Shown piece after piece: positions 43,991 to 55,115 of a stretch of 64,000 nucleotides of DNA. Both the position numbers and the translations under genes were made by a program. The stretch comes from Pseudopithomyces maydicus (lineage: Eukaryota > Ascomycota > Dothideomycetes > Pleosporales > Didymosphaeriaceae): the NCBI GenBank assembly GCA_026873275.1, contig JANTUC010000002.1, positions 2,356,001 to 2,420,000 of the forward strand. Direction: 5' to 3'. The notes under the pieces were generated by a model. That model saw only the letters and a list, made by a program, of their open reading frames with translations, made no database searches and was not told the origin of the DNA. Position 1 is the first letter of the stretch, and every line of letters starts with the position of its first letter.

Positions 43991-44790
43991 CCATAACGAG
44001 GGTCTGATCCTCATCGCTCGTCACGGTCGGCTACTGATTCTAGTATGAGTTGATCGGTCCAAATATGCCGGTGTTCGGGCTTGGCCGTTGACTTGATCCG
44101 ATCTGATTATTATCCTTTCTTAAACCTTACTGACTTCTTATGGGGACATGGATGTGTTTCTACATGAGATATTTTCTATTTGAATTTATCAACGAAGAAC
44201 TTTGTTCATATTGGTTGATATTTGGACAGACCATACAAGTAAAAGTGCCTAGAATCACAATGCTTTTGTGCAGGACATCTGCCCACATATATCCGACAGG
44301 TTTCGGTAACATTGGATGACACTTAGATCTGGAATATCTGGAGTATTGATGAATTTCAGATTCGATGTATTTCAAAGGGTTTTCTGGCCTCTAAATGTAC
44401 AAAGTTCAAGTTGTAGCAGCTTGTTTTATCTGGAAAATGACGAAGATACTAGCGGCCCGTCGGCGCAACTGAACCCACTGAATCTATAATAGTGAGCATA
44501 TCCTTGAGATGGCATTGCGCATAATTTAGTTATAATGCCGAATGACCCGCGTTATAGGCTCGCTAATATGGGCTTTCGAGGGCTCATCATTCATGTTGTA
44601 GCTGAGCGCTAGGCCCACACGATTGCCCTGCATTAGCGAGGTAATTTTTACTGTCCCCACTGACACGGATATTTTTTTTTCGTACTTTTGACGTACAAGA
44701 TGCTGGGTGCTTAGCTAAAGTAAGAAAGTTATTTTGTATATATATGTATAATCTTGAAAAAATGACATCAAATCAGCTATAACAGCACCA
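43991..44790. other. AT-rich intergenic region
   Basis: 800 bp with many stops in all frames and no gene. It separates the DUF3669 gene from the tRNA. Confidence 0.5.
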
Positions 44791-44886
44791 GCATCGGTGG
44801 TTTAGTGGTAAAATTAGCCGTTGCCATTCAATTCATCTGAATTGTGCGACGTCGGCTAGCCCCGGGTTCGATTCCCGGCCGATGCA
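44791..44886 (+). tRNA. tRNA-Gly (anticodon GCC) with intron
   Basis: A complete cloverleaf is visible. Acceptor arms GCATCGG/CCGATGC pair perfectly and are followed by discriminator A (44886). The D-arm contains GTTTAGTGGTA (A box). Anticodon stem AGCCG/CGGCT encloses a loop with anticodon GCC at 44823-44825. The T-arm CCGGG-TTCGATT-CCCGG carries the B box. A 25-base intron (44827-44851) sits one base 3' of the anticodon, the canonical position. A T-rich tract soon after the 3' end (from about 44901) could serve as Pol III terminator. CCA is not encoded, as expected for a nuclear tRNA. Confidence 0.95.
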
Positions 44887-45321
44887 TTACTCAATATTAC
44901 AATTTTTTCTTTTTACAGAGACTGTGTGACATATAGTTGCATAGACGTTGCAACCATCTTAGCAAACCCTCCTTTAAAATATAAATTTTACTGTTCTGTG
45001 CTTCATGCAATCAGTTTGTCTCGAATTAGCATTGTAGTAGTGGATCAAGTGCTTGTTGTACGGTATATATTATGGAGAGTTGGGATGATACTAATGCCTT
45101 CTTCGGATCTTGCAAGTGATTTTGTACGTACCCTTGGAATGGATCTGAGGATCATATCTGTGAATTTTCTGGATCTTTCTCGGATTCTGGAAATCTTACT
45201 TTCTATGAGCATTTACAACTTGAGCTTTGGAGTTGAATAGAATTTTTAGCTTTTCTGAAAGATACATGCTTCAAAAGTACATACAATAGATACTACCCAC
45301 CCATATTACTTCGTTCTCATC
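44887..45321. other. AT-rich intergenic region
   Basis: Between the tRNA and the 3' end of the SET-domain gene. The one longer frame (44926-45240, plus) is AT-driven and has no family resemblance. Confidence 0.5.
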
Positions 45322-46410
45322 TTATACCTGCTTCCTCTTCCTGGCACTCTCCAATCTCCTCCTCTTCTTCTCTACGCACTCGGGCGCCCCACACCCGCAC
45401 CTCTTGCTTGAATTCAGGCCATAATAAGACGACCCATAATCAACGCTCAATTCTTTTCCCGATGGAATATTCTTCACCGCCTGCACCACCATGATTCGCG
45501 TTTTTCCCACTCGCTTCAGGCTAAATACGCAATCCGCCGCACATGAGTGATTGATGAACCTCGTCCAATTCCCCGTGGTTTCTGCATCGATTGATCCCAT
45601 ATATGCAGACTCAGCCGGGGTGTCTAGATCAATGTCACCAATCTCCATGTCCATGAGGTAATCGTTAGTGCCGTAAGGAATGGCATCAGTCGGCTTGACC
45701 GCGCCGGCGTACCAGCCAAGGATGGTACCGGCGCGGAAAGCGCGCTTGGTGTAGGTGCCGATGCCACGGTCAGGCGTGGCGCGGAGCTCGATGTATTTTT
45801 CCCAGTCGGAAGTGGCGGTTTTCCAGGCGGAGAGAGTATGCGTGCACGACGGTGAGCGGCAAGGATTGCTTTTGTTGTTATAGCAAGTCGGGCCTACACA
45901 AGGGATGTATTTAGGGCTGGTGGTGCAGATGACATCGTCGATATGGCGCGGAGGCCAAATCCCGCCGGGTAAGAAGGCGCCAGGGTAGGGCTGGGAGGTC
46001 CAGGAAGGGTCGAGGATATAGTCGTTCACTGGGGAAGGGTCAGCTGGGACGAATACAATCATTTTTCCGACTCTCGGTTGCGTTGTAAAGGTCGTGGCTC
46101 GGTGACCGAGCTGGTTCTAAGATGCATTCAAGTCAAGCATTACGTACCTTGTTTTGGGGGGCCTTTCTCTGATCGAACCATGCGAACGATGCCTAAGAAA
46201 ATTAGTCGGTGAATCGAAAGAAAATGTTTCAGGGTTCGAGAGTTACTACTACTGCTACCTACCATCGAGATCAATGTAGTAAAAGTGGCGGGCTCGGCTA
46301 CGAGTATAGTGAATCTTGACAGAGCTACGACGAGGACGAGGACGAGCCGAGCGGGTCTTGGTAATGCCTGTAGGTTTGGCAAGTTTATACGTGGTGGCTG
46401 AAACGCCCAT
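45322..46410 (-). CDS. SET-domain protein, putative lysine methyltransferase
   Basis: Predicted 299-aa protein from exons 46263-46410, 46148-46192 and 45322-46028. Donors are GTAGGT and GTACGT, acceptors TTAG and CCCAG, and total length is divisible by three. The SET domain starts near WEKYIELRATPDRGIGTYTKRAF, continues with GTILGWYAG and YLMDMEIGDID, and has the SAM/active-site motifs RFINHSCAADC (NHSC) and ELSVDYGSSYY (ELxxDY). A post-SET-like cluster RCGCGAPEC follows, with a basic tail (KKRRRLESARKRK) that could be a nuclear signal. The N-terminus is Arg/Thr-rich. Pre-SET cysteines (CVGPTCYNNKSNPCRSPSC) are present but fewer than in Suv39-type enzymes. Target lysine and substrate are unknown. 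Confidence 0.88.
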
Positions 46411-46850
46411 GATGCAGCAGCTGTTGGGATATGGGGTATAGGATGTTGGATACGGGATATGGGATATGGTATGCAGGATATGGGATACGAAGGAGCAAAG
46501 ATGAGATGATGGGTGAAGATGGAAAAATGTAAAGGCTTCAAATGCAATGATTGCTGGATTTGTGGAGTAAAACGACTTGGTTCCAAGCAAGGAGCAGCAG
46601 GGAGGAGATGGTGGTTTAATACACGGAGAGCAGGCTGGACCACAGTGAAGACGGAGTAGGCGGTTATTGTTGGGTGCTAAAATTGAACAAGAATCTAAGA
46701 ATAACGACAAAGAGAGAAGGTTCAATGGGACAAGAAGACATTGTGAGCGGGTGTATGTCTTTGTCACAGAGCGCACGTGCGAGACTCTATTTCCATTATA
46801 CACGGTTGTCATACATTTGTTACATGTTTGTACAGGCAGAGGGTATCGAC
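46411..46850. other. Promoter of the SET gene and 3' flank of uL5m
   Basis: 440 bp with a GGATATG/GGATACG repeat near the SET gene start; no gene is supported. Confidence 0.5.
46426..46499. repeat. Imperfect GGATATG/GGATACG tandem repeat
   Basis: About ten imperfect copies of a GGATA(T/C)(G) unit in the 5' leader or promoter of the SET-domain gene. Confidence 0.8.
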
Positions 46851-48012
46851 CTAGTCGTTGAGCTTCCCGTAGAAGGGCAAGCCGATGGCCTGAAGCAGCA
46901 GGCGTGCGTCTCTGTTGTTGGTCGCGTCGGTGTGAATAGTGATGTGCATACCCGGAATCATCTTGGGCGGATAGCTGTTGCTGGTTAGCAGAGGGCAGGT
47001 GGGAAGAAGTGCGGCCGACTTACGCGTCGTAGTTGACCTCGATCTCGGGGAACAGGGCAACTTGTTGAGGGGTGAGACCAAAGGTCATGTTTCCAGCGCC
47101 GTCTCCCGACGAGCCTGGAACACCCTTCCACTCCTTGATGCGCGGCAGGACGACATCTACAAGCTTGGCCAGAAAGTGGCTGGCGTCCTCGTGCTCCATG
47201 TGCGATGTGACGGCCACGTACTTGCCCTCGCGAAGGCCCCAGCCAACCACGTTGTGCTTCGCCTTGTGGGCAGTGGCGCGAACGTTGCTGATGGCCTGGG
47301 TGATCATGCCGGCGACGTGCAGATGGGCGCTGTTCTCCTGGGCCTGGGGCACCATGGAGTGGATGGTGACCTTTGTGATCTTGGGCACGTTGCGGAAGGT
47401 GCGCGGAGCCGTCAGCAGGCGGAGCTCCTCACCGCGGCCTCGTGGCCCTCGCAGCGGTCGGTTCTTGAAGTAGGGCGAGTCGCCGGTCCACTGGCGCAGG
47501 CGGTTCTCCAGCTTGGGCGGCCTGTAGCCCGGGGCATAGTGCTGGTATGTGAGGGCGAGGATGTCGGCAGCGATGGTGCTCTGGTACGTCTGGTCCAGGC
47601 GCGGCAGGCTGAAAGGGCCAGGCTGGAAGAGCCGCGAGGCTGGATTGGAGGCAGGCGGGGGCTGGTGCGGATGGAGAGGACCGCGGTAGTATTTGGGGGG
47701 ACGATACTGGTATCTGGGAGGTGGTCAGGCCAAGCGCTGGGAGCGGGCTGCAGATGCGGAGAAGTACCTGCTGGCGGGGAGCTGCTTCCTGCCCTGGCGC
47801 CTCAGCCTGCTCCGGGCTATGGGGTCGAAGGTTCTGGCGACGTCTTCCGAGGGCGGCGGCGCGGCGAGGGAGGACGAGTGCTCAACCTCGCCATGGGCTG
47901 CGGCCGAGACGCTGCGACAGAGGGCGGGTGCGAGGGCGCGGACTTGCGGGCGGGCGAGGCCGGGGCGGAGGGCGGACGAGGCCGCGCGGAAGGGCAGCTC
48001 GCGCAGGGCCAT
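46851..48012 (-). CDS. MRPL7: Mitochondrial large-subunit ribosomal protein uL5m (MRPL7)
   Basis: Mitoribosomal uL5 family protein, 354 aa, binding 5S-equivalent and central-protuberance regions of the large subunit. Exons 47768-48012, 47024-47713 and 46851-46980. Both introns (donors GTACTT and GTAAGT, acceptors CCCAG and ACCAG) keep frame. The first exon gives an Ala/Arg/Ser-rich mitochondrial presequence (start MALRELPFRAASS). The conserved part runs from LDQTYQSTIAADILALTYQHY and KNRPLRGPRGRGEELRLL through PKITKVTIHSMV, EWKGVPGSSGDGAGNMTFGL, FPEIEVNYDA and, in the last exon, PGMHITIHTDATNNRDARLLLQ-like sequence. Length matches fungal MRPL7. It is divergent from the ubiquitin hydrolase gene. 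Confidence 0.93.
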
Positions 48013-48579
48013 TGGTGTGCAGCACAGTGGCCGTGGTGGTGGTCGACGATGGATGGCTTGGGGTGAGGTTCTGCAGCAGCAGCAGCAGCAAAGTTTCGCC
48101 ATGGATCCGCGTCTGCTGGGCTGCAGGGATGGGACAGACGCCGCCAGACCCACCCGGAGGGGGGCCCAGCAGCAGCACCCTCCGCCCTGCGACCGCCAAT
48201 AGCGACCGCCCATAGCGACCGCCCAACCCAGGCGGCCCCCCGCCTGGACGTTGCTGCCCTCAACACCTGCCCCCTCCCCCTCCCCTCCCCTTCCCCCAGC
48301 CCACAGCCCCATGGACCTTCGCAACAGCTACAACAACCCGGCCGCTCTGCCGGCCGCCCGTGTCTCTGCCGCTGCTGCTGTCCCGTCCACGTCCACCCCG
48401 CCCGCCCGCGCGTGACCCGCCCAGCCCGCCTACGCCGCTCCTGCCCGTCCACTGTCTCGTCGCCCAGCCCGTCAGCGTCATCGCCGCCCGAGCCCCTCCC
48501 TGGCAAGCCGCACGCTCGCACCCACGCTGGCCACCGTCTATGCGTATATGGGTACCGCTCTCGCCGCCCCGAGCCAACC
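48013..48579. promoter_or_regulatory. GC-rich divergent promoter, uL5m / ubiquitin hydrolase
   Basis: 567 bp, strongly C-rich on the plus strand, with a CAG tract near 48075 and a direct repeat TAGCGACCGCCCA around 48200-48225. Long frames on both strands here come from GC bias, not genes. Confidence 0.55.
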
Positions 48580-48671
48580 ATGAACGGCGTCTCGCGTTTC
48601 CTGAGCCGCCGCGACAAGCTTCACCACGAGAAGCGCTCGCTGAAGCACCCGCTCGGCAAGGTACCTGCTCC

Positions 48672-48704
<33 letters not shown>

Positions 48705-51110
48705 CTCCCTCTCTCCCATACCATCCCTCCCATACCATCCCTCCCATACCATCCCAGCCTGCCGGCCTCCGCTGACCGCCGCATCTCCCAGTCACGCCGC
48801 AGCCAGCCGCCCGTCTCGCCAGAGCTATACAGGGTCTTTACCAACCACGACCTCAAGCCCACCGACAAAGATGCCGACAAGAAGAAGGCACTCCTCCAAC
48901 GCCTGCAGGCTGCTGGCATCACCACGCTCGGGGACGAACAGATCCAATATGCCCTCTCGTGGTCTCCAGAAGATCTAGACGAAGCCTACCACCTGCTTGT
49001 CCTCGCCAACGAGTCCCTCGAAGGCGAGCTCAAAGAGTTCAACCCCGACGTCGCCATGCTCGGTGCCATCAACCGGAACATGGTCACCTGCTACCTCGAC
49101 GCTCTCCTGTTCGCCATGTTCGCCCGCCTGGATAGCTTCGAGGCCATGCTGTACGACGAATTCAACGACGAACCGAGGAAGAAACTGGCCGCCATTCTGC
49201 GCCTGTGGGTGAATCTCCTGAGAACAGGCAGGCTGATCAGAGTCGACTTCACCAAGCATCTCCAGGAAGCCTTGGCCCAATGTGGCTGGGAAGAAGCTGC
49301 CCACGTATGCCAGCAGGATGCCTCCGAGGCCTTTACCTTCATCACGGGTACCTTGGACCTGCCTCTTCTGACCCTGAAAATGGACATCTATCACACCGGT
49401 CGAGAGGACAAGGAGGATGACCACAAATTCGTCAATGAGCGTTTACTCGAAGTCGCTCTTCCCGAGGAAGACGAAGTGGACAAAGGTGTCACTCTTGAGG
49501 ACTGTCTGGAGAACTACTTCAACAACCGAATCGAGGTCAAACGGTATCTGCAACGCCAAAATACCCTGCCCTCGATCCACACTGCTACCCCCGAAACCGA
49601 AAAGAAGGACATTTTGCACATCGAAACCGTGGAGCTTTCGGGTCCAGAGACGCCCTTGGTGGCTACACCCACCTCGTTCGCCCCTCCTTCGCCCGTTTCA
49701 ACCGTCCGCCCGCTTTCGGGACGTCGAAGAGGTGATAGTATATTCACCGAGAGATATACTATTCATAGCACGCCAAAAGAGAGCGATCGTTTCGATGAGA
49801 AGAAACACCTCCAGGAAATGTTGGACAACAGCTCTTTGGGGCGCCCGCGGTCAGCATCTCTCCTTAGAAAAGAAGTCATGATGCCTGCCTGGCAATTCTT
49901 CAGTCTCATCCCTTGGTATACAGATAATGTTCCCAGGACAGATGCTCAGGTAGCTGCGCATTTTTCGTCAAAACGTCCCGTCCTTGGCATTTGTCTCAAG
50001 CGCTACACCATGTTGCCCAATGGCACACCAAAACGACTGGATACCTATGTGGACATTCCATTAGAGATCGGGTTGCCGCACTTCATCTCCGATGAAAGAA
50101 TGCAAGAAGAAGGCCCACTGTTTGGGAACTTCAAATTGGTTCTCCAGTCGGTAGTGTGCCATCGAGGTGTCTCCGTTGATTCTGGCCATTACGTCTCACT
50201 TGTACGCGCGAACAAGTCGCCTTCACAACAACGCCCGGGTACGTCACACGCCGAACCAGGAGACGACGAAGAACCTTGGCTCCGCTTTGATGATCTCTCC
50301 AACCCCCGCGTAGTTGAAGTAGATGTTCAGAAAGCATTACGCGAAGAGTCGCCATACCTATTATTCTATCAAGTCCAACCCATAGACGAAGAGCTAGCAT
50401 CCAGGGGCGATCCACCGAGTTATGACGAGGCTCAATCCGCATCCATTTCAACGGCACCTTCCAAGGAAACGCTGAACTCCGAAACAGATGCCACTGCAAC
50501 TGACACGGATATTACGGAATGGGAAAGGGTAAACTCAGTAGAAGCACCTTCATCAGTAATGGACTCAATAACTGGATCGGAAGCTCCTGGTCGCAACAGT
50601 ATGTCGAGCGATCGTCGGAGTAGCTTCGCCATCGAAGACTCGGACGGAAATGCATCAAACCTAGCGCGGGGTCGACCGCCGCCTACCCCGGAAGAACAAA
50701 GATCAAGCTTCTTGTCTGCATCGAGACGCAATTCAAAGGCATGGCTATCCGGTAGCAAGAGCCGACCTAGTAGTGAAAGCGGCGAGAACCGCCTCTCTAT
50801 GACACTGTCACGATTGACCGGCAGAGGCAGCAAAGACAAGCTCGTAGCTTCAGATAATGCGTCATCCGAAGACCCCATCATTGTCGTGCATGAGACACCC
50901 ATCAGTGCGGAAAGTACCCAGACGATAAAACCTACGCCTCCTGCTAGTCCAGGAAAGTTACACAAAGACACTGGAGTATCTCGCAGTAAGAGTAAAAAAC
51001 ATTTCAGGAGCAAGAGCCGGGACCCACCAACGCCAGCTGCAGATGGCGTGCCGTCTAAAGGAAAGCACAAGGCAAAGAATCGACCTGATCGTGAGTGTGT
51101 TGTCATGTGA
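48580..51110 (+). CDS. Ubiquitin carboxyl-terminal hydrolase (USP) with C-terminal CaaX box
   Basis: Cysteine protease removing ubiquitin from proteins, 799 aa. Exons 48580-48660 and 48792-51110; the 131-bp intron contains (TTTC)n and a 13-bp repeat. Exon 1 gives MNGVSRFLSRRDKLHHEKR. A UBA-like segment (LLQRLQAAGI, WSPEDLDEAYHLL) precedes the Cys box GAINRNMVTCYLDALLFAMF, where Cys is the predicted nucleophile; the usual GNTC is NMVTC, as in a fungal subgroup. Later come CQQDASEAFTFI (QQDA), LGICLKRYTM, CHRGVSVDSGHYVSLVR (catalytic His) and WLRFDDLSNPRVVEVD. The last about 280 residues are Ser-rich and basic, ending in the tetrapeptide CVVM, a textbook CaaX farnesylation signal, so membrane anchoring is predicted. 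The coding sequence is intact. Confidence 0.92.
48673..48756. repeat. (TTTC)n microsatellite plus 13-14-bp repeat inside an intron
   Basis: About seven TTTC units (48673-48701) followed by three copies of CCCATACCATCCCT-like units (48715-48756), all within intron 1 of the ubiquitin hydrolase gene. Confidence 0.9.
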
Positions 51111-51594
51111 GTATTTTCTTCGATCAAGCACGATATTGCATGGGAAGCGAAGGCGTTCTGCATACATAAATACGGATTTGAGGGTTGATATTTCAATGGG
51201 AACTGTCGTGACTGCGTCTGGCGAATACCAGTATGGATTGCTTGAATAGATGAAATATGATACCCTGTACGGGAGTGAAAGTATGCATAATATGAGATTG
51301 CATTTGTATAGTGATATCTTTGTGGTATGTAAATTCAGTGGTAATTAATGCCTGGATTACGAGGAATATGTTTCCTTTGAGCACCTCTCTTTGTAAGCCA
51401 ACCAATCCCCCTCCCCTCCACGCATCTTTTCACTTCTGGTCCCACTATGCTTGAGACACATCCGTCTCCTTTTTTCTTTTTTTTCTTTTCTTTTTTTTTT
51501 TGATTCGTGAATTTCCTTGTATTCGACGTGGGCATTACTCTCCACCTCATCACGCTGCAACTCACCCATACCCAACTATCTGGCGTGTTCAGAC
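51111..51594. other. Convergent intergenic region
   Basis: 3' flanks of the ubiquitin hydrolase and the small coiled-coil ORF. It includes a T-rich tract at 51470-51502. No other gene. Confidence 0.5.
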
Positions 51595-51894
51595 CTACTT
51601 TAGCGTAATGCTTTTCCAGTAATCAATCTCTTTTCTCAGCTCACCGCACTCACGGGAGAGCTCGCGATTATGCTTCGTCAGCTTATTTCGCTCCGACTTC
51701 AATAGAGTGCATTCTTGTGTGCTCATACACAACTGATTTTGGAGGGTTTGTTGCTGAAAGCGGGATTGCTGTAACGCAAATTGGAGCTCGTTGCGATCCT
51801 TTGATATTGTGGCTATGGTCATCTGGAGCCGCGAGATCTGATACTGCTTCCTGATGAATTCAGGGTGTGTCCATATATTGAAGTTGTTAGACAT
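51595..51894 (-). CDS. Small coiled-coil protein, hypothetical
   Basis: A 99-aa frame from ATG at 51894. It is rich in Gln, Leu, Glu and Arg, with heptad-like spacing over most of its length (ISRLQMTIATISKDRNELQF, LLKSERNKLTKHNRELSREC), suggesting a continuous coiled coil. No family is recognised. Its coding look (balanced composition, no low complexity) and plausible start favour a real small gene, but it could be chance or a fragment of a longer spliced gene. Confidence 0.45.
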   Translation of the reverse strand: MSNNFNIWTHPEFIRKQYQISRLQMTIATISKDRNELQFALQQSRFQQQTLQNQLCMSTQECTLLKSERNKLTKHNRELSRECGELRKEIDYWKSITLK

Positions 51895-52479
51895 TGTGCA
51901 GGGAGTTCAGCTTTATGTATATGCGTTTTGGAGGATCAGTGTGGGGTACACCGAGTTTATAGAGGCGAAATCGAAGAATGTTGGAGAAACGTAGGCTGCG
52001 GGCGCGAGTGAATTGCTAGACACGTGACTATGTTGTGCGTGATTGATGCTGTCACTAGAGTCTACAAGCTACGATAAACCGGTCGGGAAATTGGGTCCAC
52101 TCTATTCAGAATTTCCTTCTTCTGCAACATTCCTGGTGTGTTGCTGCCGATGCACGCGCAAACACGCGATCTTGTGAGATTATGCCGGTCAGGTCTATAT
52201 TGAGAACTGTATTGCTGATATGGCTGGAGCGTAGTATTTCGGTGGTAAAATTCGCAATCCTGCTCAAAATGGTTCACGGCGTATGCGCTGGCGAACTCAT
52301 ACGCCTCCAGTATCTTTGACGTAGCGAAAGTCAGGCATCGTGAGGTCGAGATCATTTCGATGCGAGTAAGCAAACGTAATAGTGGCGCATGCTCGAATGT
52401 TTGTGACCAAATACTTTGTGTATCTGGATCTCCAAATCATCGAGCGGCTTCCAACACCCAGCAAAGGTCAACCCCATGA
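51895..52479. other. Intergenic region
   Basis: Promoter of the small coiled-coil ORF and 3' flank of the glycosyltransferase. A 103-aa minus frame at 52062-52373 has no supporting feature. Confidence 0.5.
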
Positions 52480-53994
52480 TCAGCCCACAATAACCTCAAA
52501 CCATGCAGGTTTCCTCTGCACTCTGCGCTTCTCACCAGCCATCCTTCGCCGTGTATCGTATTCTCTCCCACAAACTTCTTTCCTCTTAGTCCTATAGTCC
52601 TCATAGAATCCCACCCAAATATCCCTGTCGGTGCAATCTGTCTTCTCTTCATTCCTACCCGACAGGTGACACTTGGGCTCTTTCTTTTTCCTTTCCATCT
52701 CGTCCATCAACCACGGCTTCTTCACAGGCCAGTCACTGAAATGCACAAACTTTGCCTCCTCTAATACCTTTGTTCCGTTCCACTTCTCCTTTGTGCCGAG
52801 GTATGGCTCGTGTTCGTCAAGTTTCTTATGAAACTCCGCCGTGAGGAGGTCGTATCGGCGATGCGGAAGAACAAGCGCACTGTTCTTGTAGAGTGTGTTG
52901 AGAATGTCCATATCAAAACCACCCTTTGTATTTTTCGTCATGTAATTCTGAATGCGGGACCATTCGGTGGCCGAAGGCTCAATGACGAGTATTTGAGACG
53001 AGAGGAAAGGCTGATCGAGCCAATATGCACGGGGCATCGCCACTGGCGCCGACGGAAGGAGAAACAGCTCATCCATGGTCTGCAAAGAAGACATCAGTAA
53101 GATATGTTTTTCCAGTGTACAATGTGCGTTTTGCGAGCAATTCTACATAAAACAGTAAAGACATACCTGCTTTACAATAGCATCCGAGTCCAGAGAAATC
53201 ACTCGCTTATACTGGGTTTGGTTGAAAGCAAGGAGCTTGGTATAACTATCCTTCCATGTTTCGTCGCCTCTGTCTTCAAAAGTCACAACCTGTATTGGAA
53301 CCAGCTTTGCCTTGTACTGATCTCTTGCCTGCAAAAGAAAACGCCCCTCTTCGGTATCCGGCTTGCCCTTTGGGATTTTCCACTGTTGGGGATACAACAT
53401 AATACGTTCAGCTTTGGTGCTTAGACGGTGTAGCGCTTCGAATATCATAAGCGAATTACAAAGGTAGTTACTATTGGTTACGTATTGAACATAGGCGAAG
53501 CCTGACCAGTCAACATTGTCGATTGTTGGCAAAGTTTCTGGAGAAGAATATGCAGCTGGTAATGCTGTGGTTTCAATTGGTTCATGTTTCAGAGATGAAG
53601 GCTTCCCAGTGAGGAAATCAGGTTCGTTGCCTGTCTTTTTGGACTCCTTGCTGTCATCGCCTGGCGCTTCTATCGTACTGGTTTGAATCGCAGTGGCATA
53701 ATCGCTCGATATTGGAGACATAGATGGCATCTCAAGTTGGTCTAAATCGAGCCGAGACGCATCATCAAAGCTGTCATATACGTTGTGTGGCGTGAAGTTT
53801 TGTATCTTTGCGGGCATATCCGTAACATGCGATACCGCGACGAGTATTGTCACTACAACAGCAAGTAGGACAAGATTTCTCATTCGATATGAAAATATGC
53901 ATGCCGCCCAACGTGGAGAAGTCTTATTCGATTGTCTCAAATCGCCATGTTGCAGAGGAATATAGCTGTAGGAGCGGAACCAGGGATGTGCCAT
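52480..53994 (-). CDS. Golgi N-acetylglucosaminyltransferase-like glycosyltransferase (GT8-like, GNT1 family)
   Basis: Type II membrane glycosyltransferase of 475 aa. Exons 53167-53994 and 52480-53079; the intron (donor GTATGT, acceptor TTTGCAG) joins IVKQ to TMDELFLLP. A cytosolic N-terminus of about 38 residues precedes one membrane anchor (NLVLLAVVVTILVAV), then a stem of about 100 residues rich in Ser/Thr/Asp. The catalytic part has FAYVQYVTNSNYLCNSLMIF, AERIMLYPQQW, YKRVISLDSDAIV (the DxD metal motif) and the acceptor region MPRAYWLDQPFLSSQILVIE with GGFDMDILN and VHFSDWPVKKPWL. This layout matches fungal glucose N-acetyltransferase 1-type proteins that cap glycan outer chains. The exact donor and acceptor sugars are inferred from the family. 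Confidence 0.88.
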
Positions 53995-55115
53995 AGTGAA
54001 AAAGAGACAATGAACGAGCGATTGAAATAGATTAAAGAATATTCGAACTAAGAATTAGAAGGGAAGACAGCAGGGAAAGATAAAGGCTACGGAATAAGAT
54101 AAGCCCAGCCTTACGAGTAAAGGGGATGGTTCGGAATAGGATGCAGATGCTAGCAGGGCTAAAACTACGAACTTGGTCAACGAATAGATCCTTTCGATAC
54201 GAAATTCAATATTGCTTGGTATGTTCTATGCCTCGAAATCTCGCAATTACCATGAAGCACTACTCACTACCGAATTTTATAATCCCAAGGTTGTCCACGC
54301 AATTAACTTCTTTTGTTGTATTCCGATGTTTGGTGTACCCTGTCAAGAGCTCAACCGAAGCCGAAGAGCAACGAGGGAAACAAACAGTATTGGAGGCGGC
54401 AACCCCATCTTGGGATTGGTTTAATCGATATCTGCATGCACGACAGTACAGGGTAAGTAGCCAATGCTCGATCAGCCACTAAGCCATCAGCTCCAGCAAG
54501 CGAAAATCTTACGAGCTAGCAAACGAGGTAGATACGAAGTGGCGAATTAAAAAGTTGGTGGGATCGAGCGAAATCTAAATTTAGTCTTGTTCGCCTACAC
54601 GCATGCTGGGTATGACCTTTCCAAGTGTAGAGAGAGTTGGTTTAGAAGTCCGTGTTCTCACTGGCGACGTAAAATGGGGGTTTTATCACCGAATTCAAAT
54701 TTTACATCATTTCTGTTCCTTTCGTTGGTTTCTCAGTAAGGAGATTAGTACTGAAGACGAGCTGTACATGTGTTCAGTAAGCTGCAGCATTGTCCCACAA
54801 TGACAAATGCGAAATTTAGATGTGGTGGTGAGGTGAGATAAAGCATTTGGCCCCCAACCTGGCCTCTTTCAAATGCCTTCATTTGTCGCACGATCCAGGC
54901 AACAATAAACATTCGGAAGCTGAGAAATTTGTATATGGAACCAGTTCGAAATTGTATTACAAAAGTAAGGTCGGATTCTTCGGCTTGTCTTGCGCTGAAT
55001 CACTGTAACCCCTATGTGCGATCAAAAATGACTAAAGTTTCTTTGCTGTAGAAACAAATCCTACGTCTGGAACATGCTAATTCGCTTGGTTCACTTCGAC
55101 TTCAAATCGCCTTTC
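53995..55115. other. Long intergenic region
   Basis: 1.1 kb upstream of the glycosyltransferase and downstream of the CFEM-like gene (both minus). Short plus frames at 54126-54482 and 54603-54803 have no family features. Nothing else is recognised. Confidence 0.5.

Noticed and set aside
46978..48066. 362-aa plus-strand frame
   Set aside because: Antisense to the spliced uL5m gene; open because of GC bias.
48013..48579. Long frames on both strands in the GC-rich promoter
   Set aside because: Arise from high GC and C-runs; the true first exons of the flanking genes are identified by conserved N-termini.
52062..52373. 103-aa minus-strand frame
   Set aside because: No motif or conserved look; sits in the 3' flank of the glycosyltransferase.
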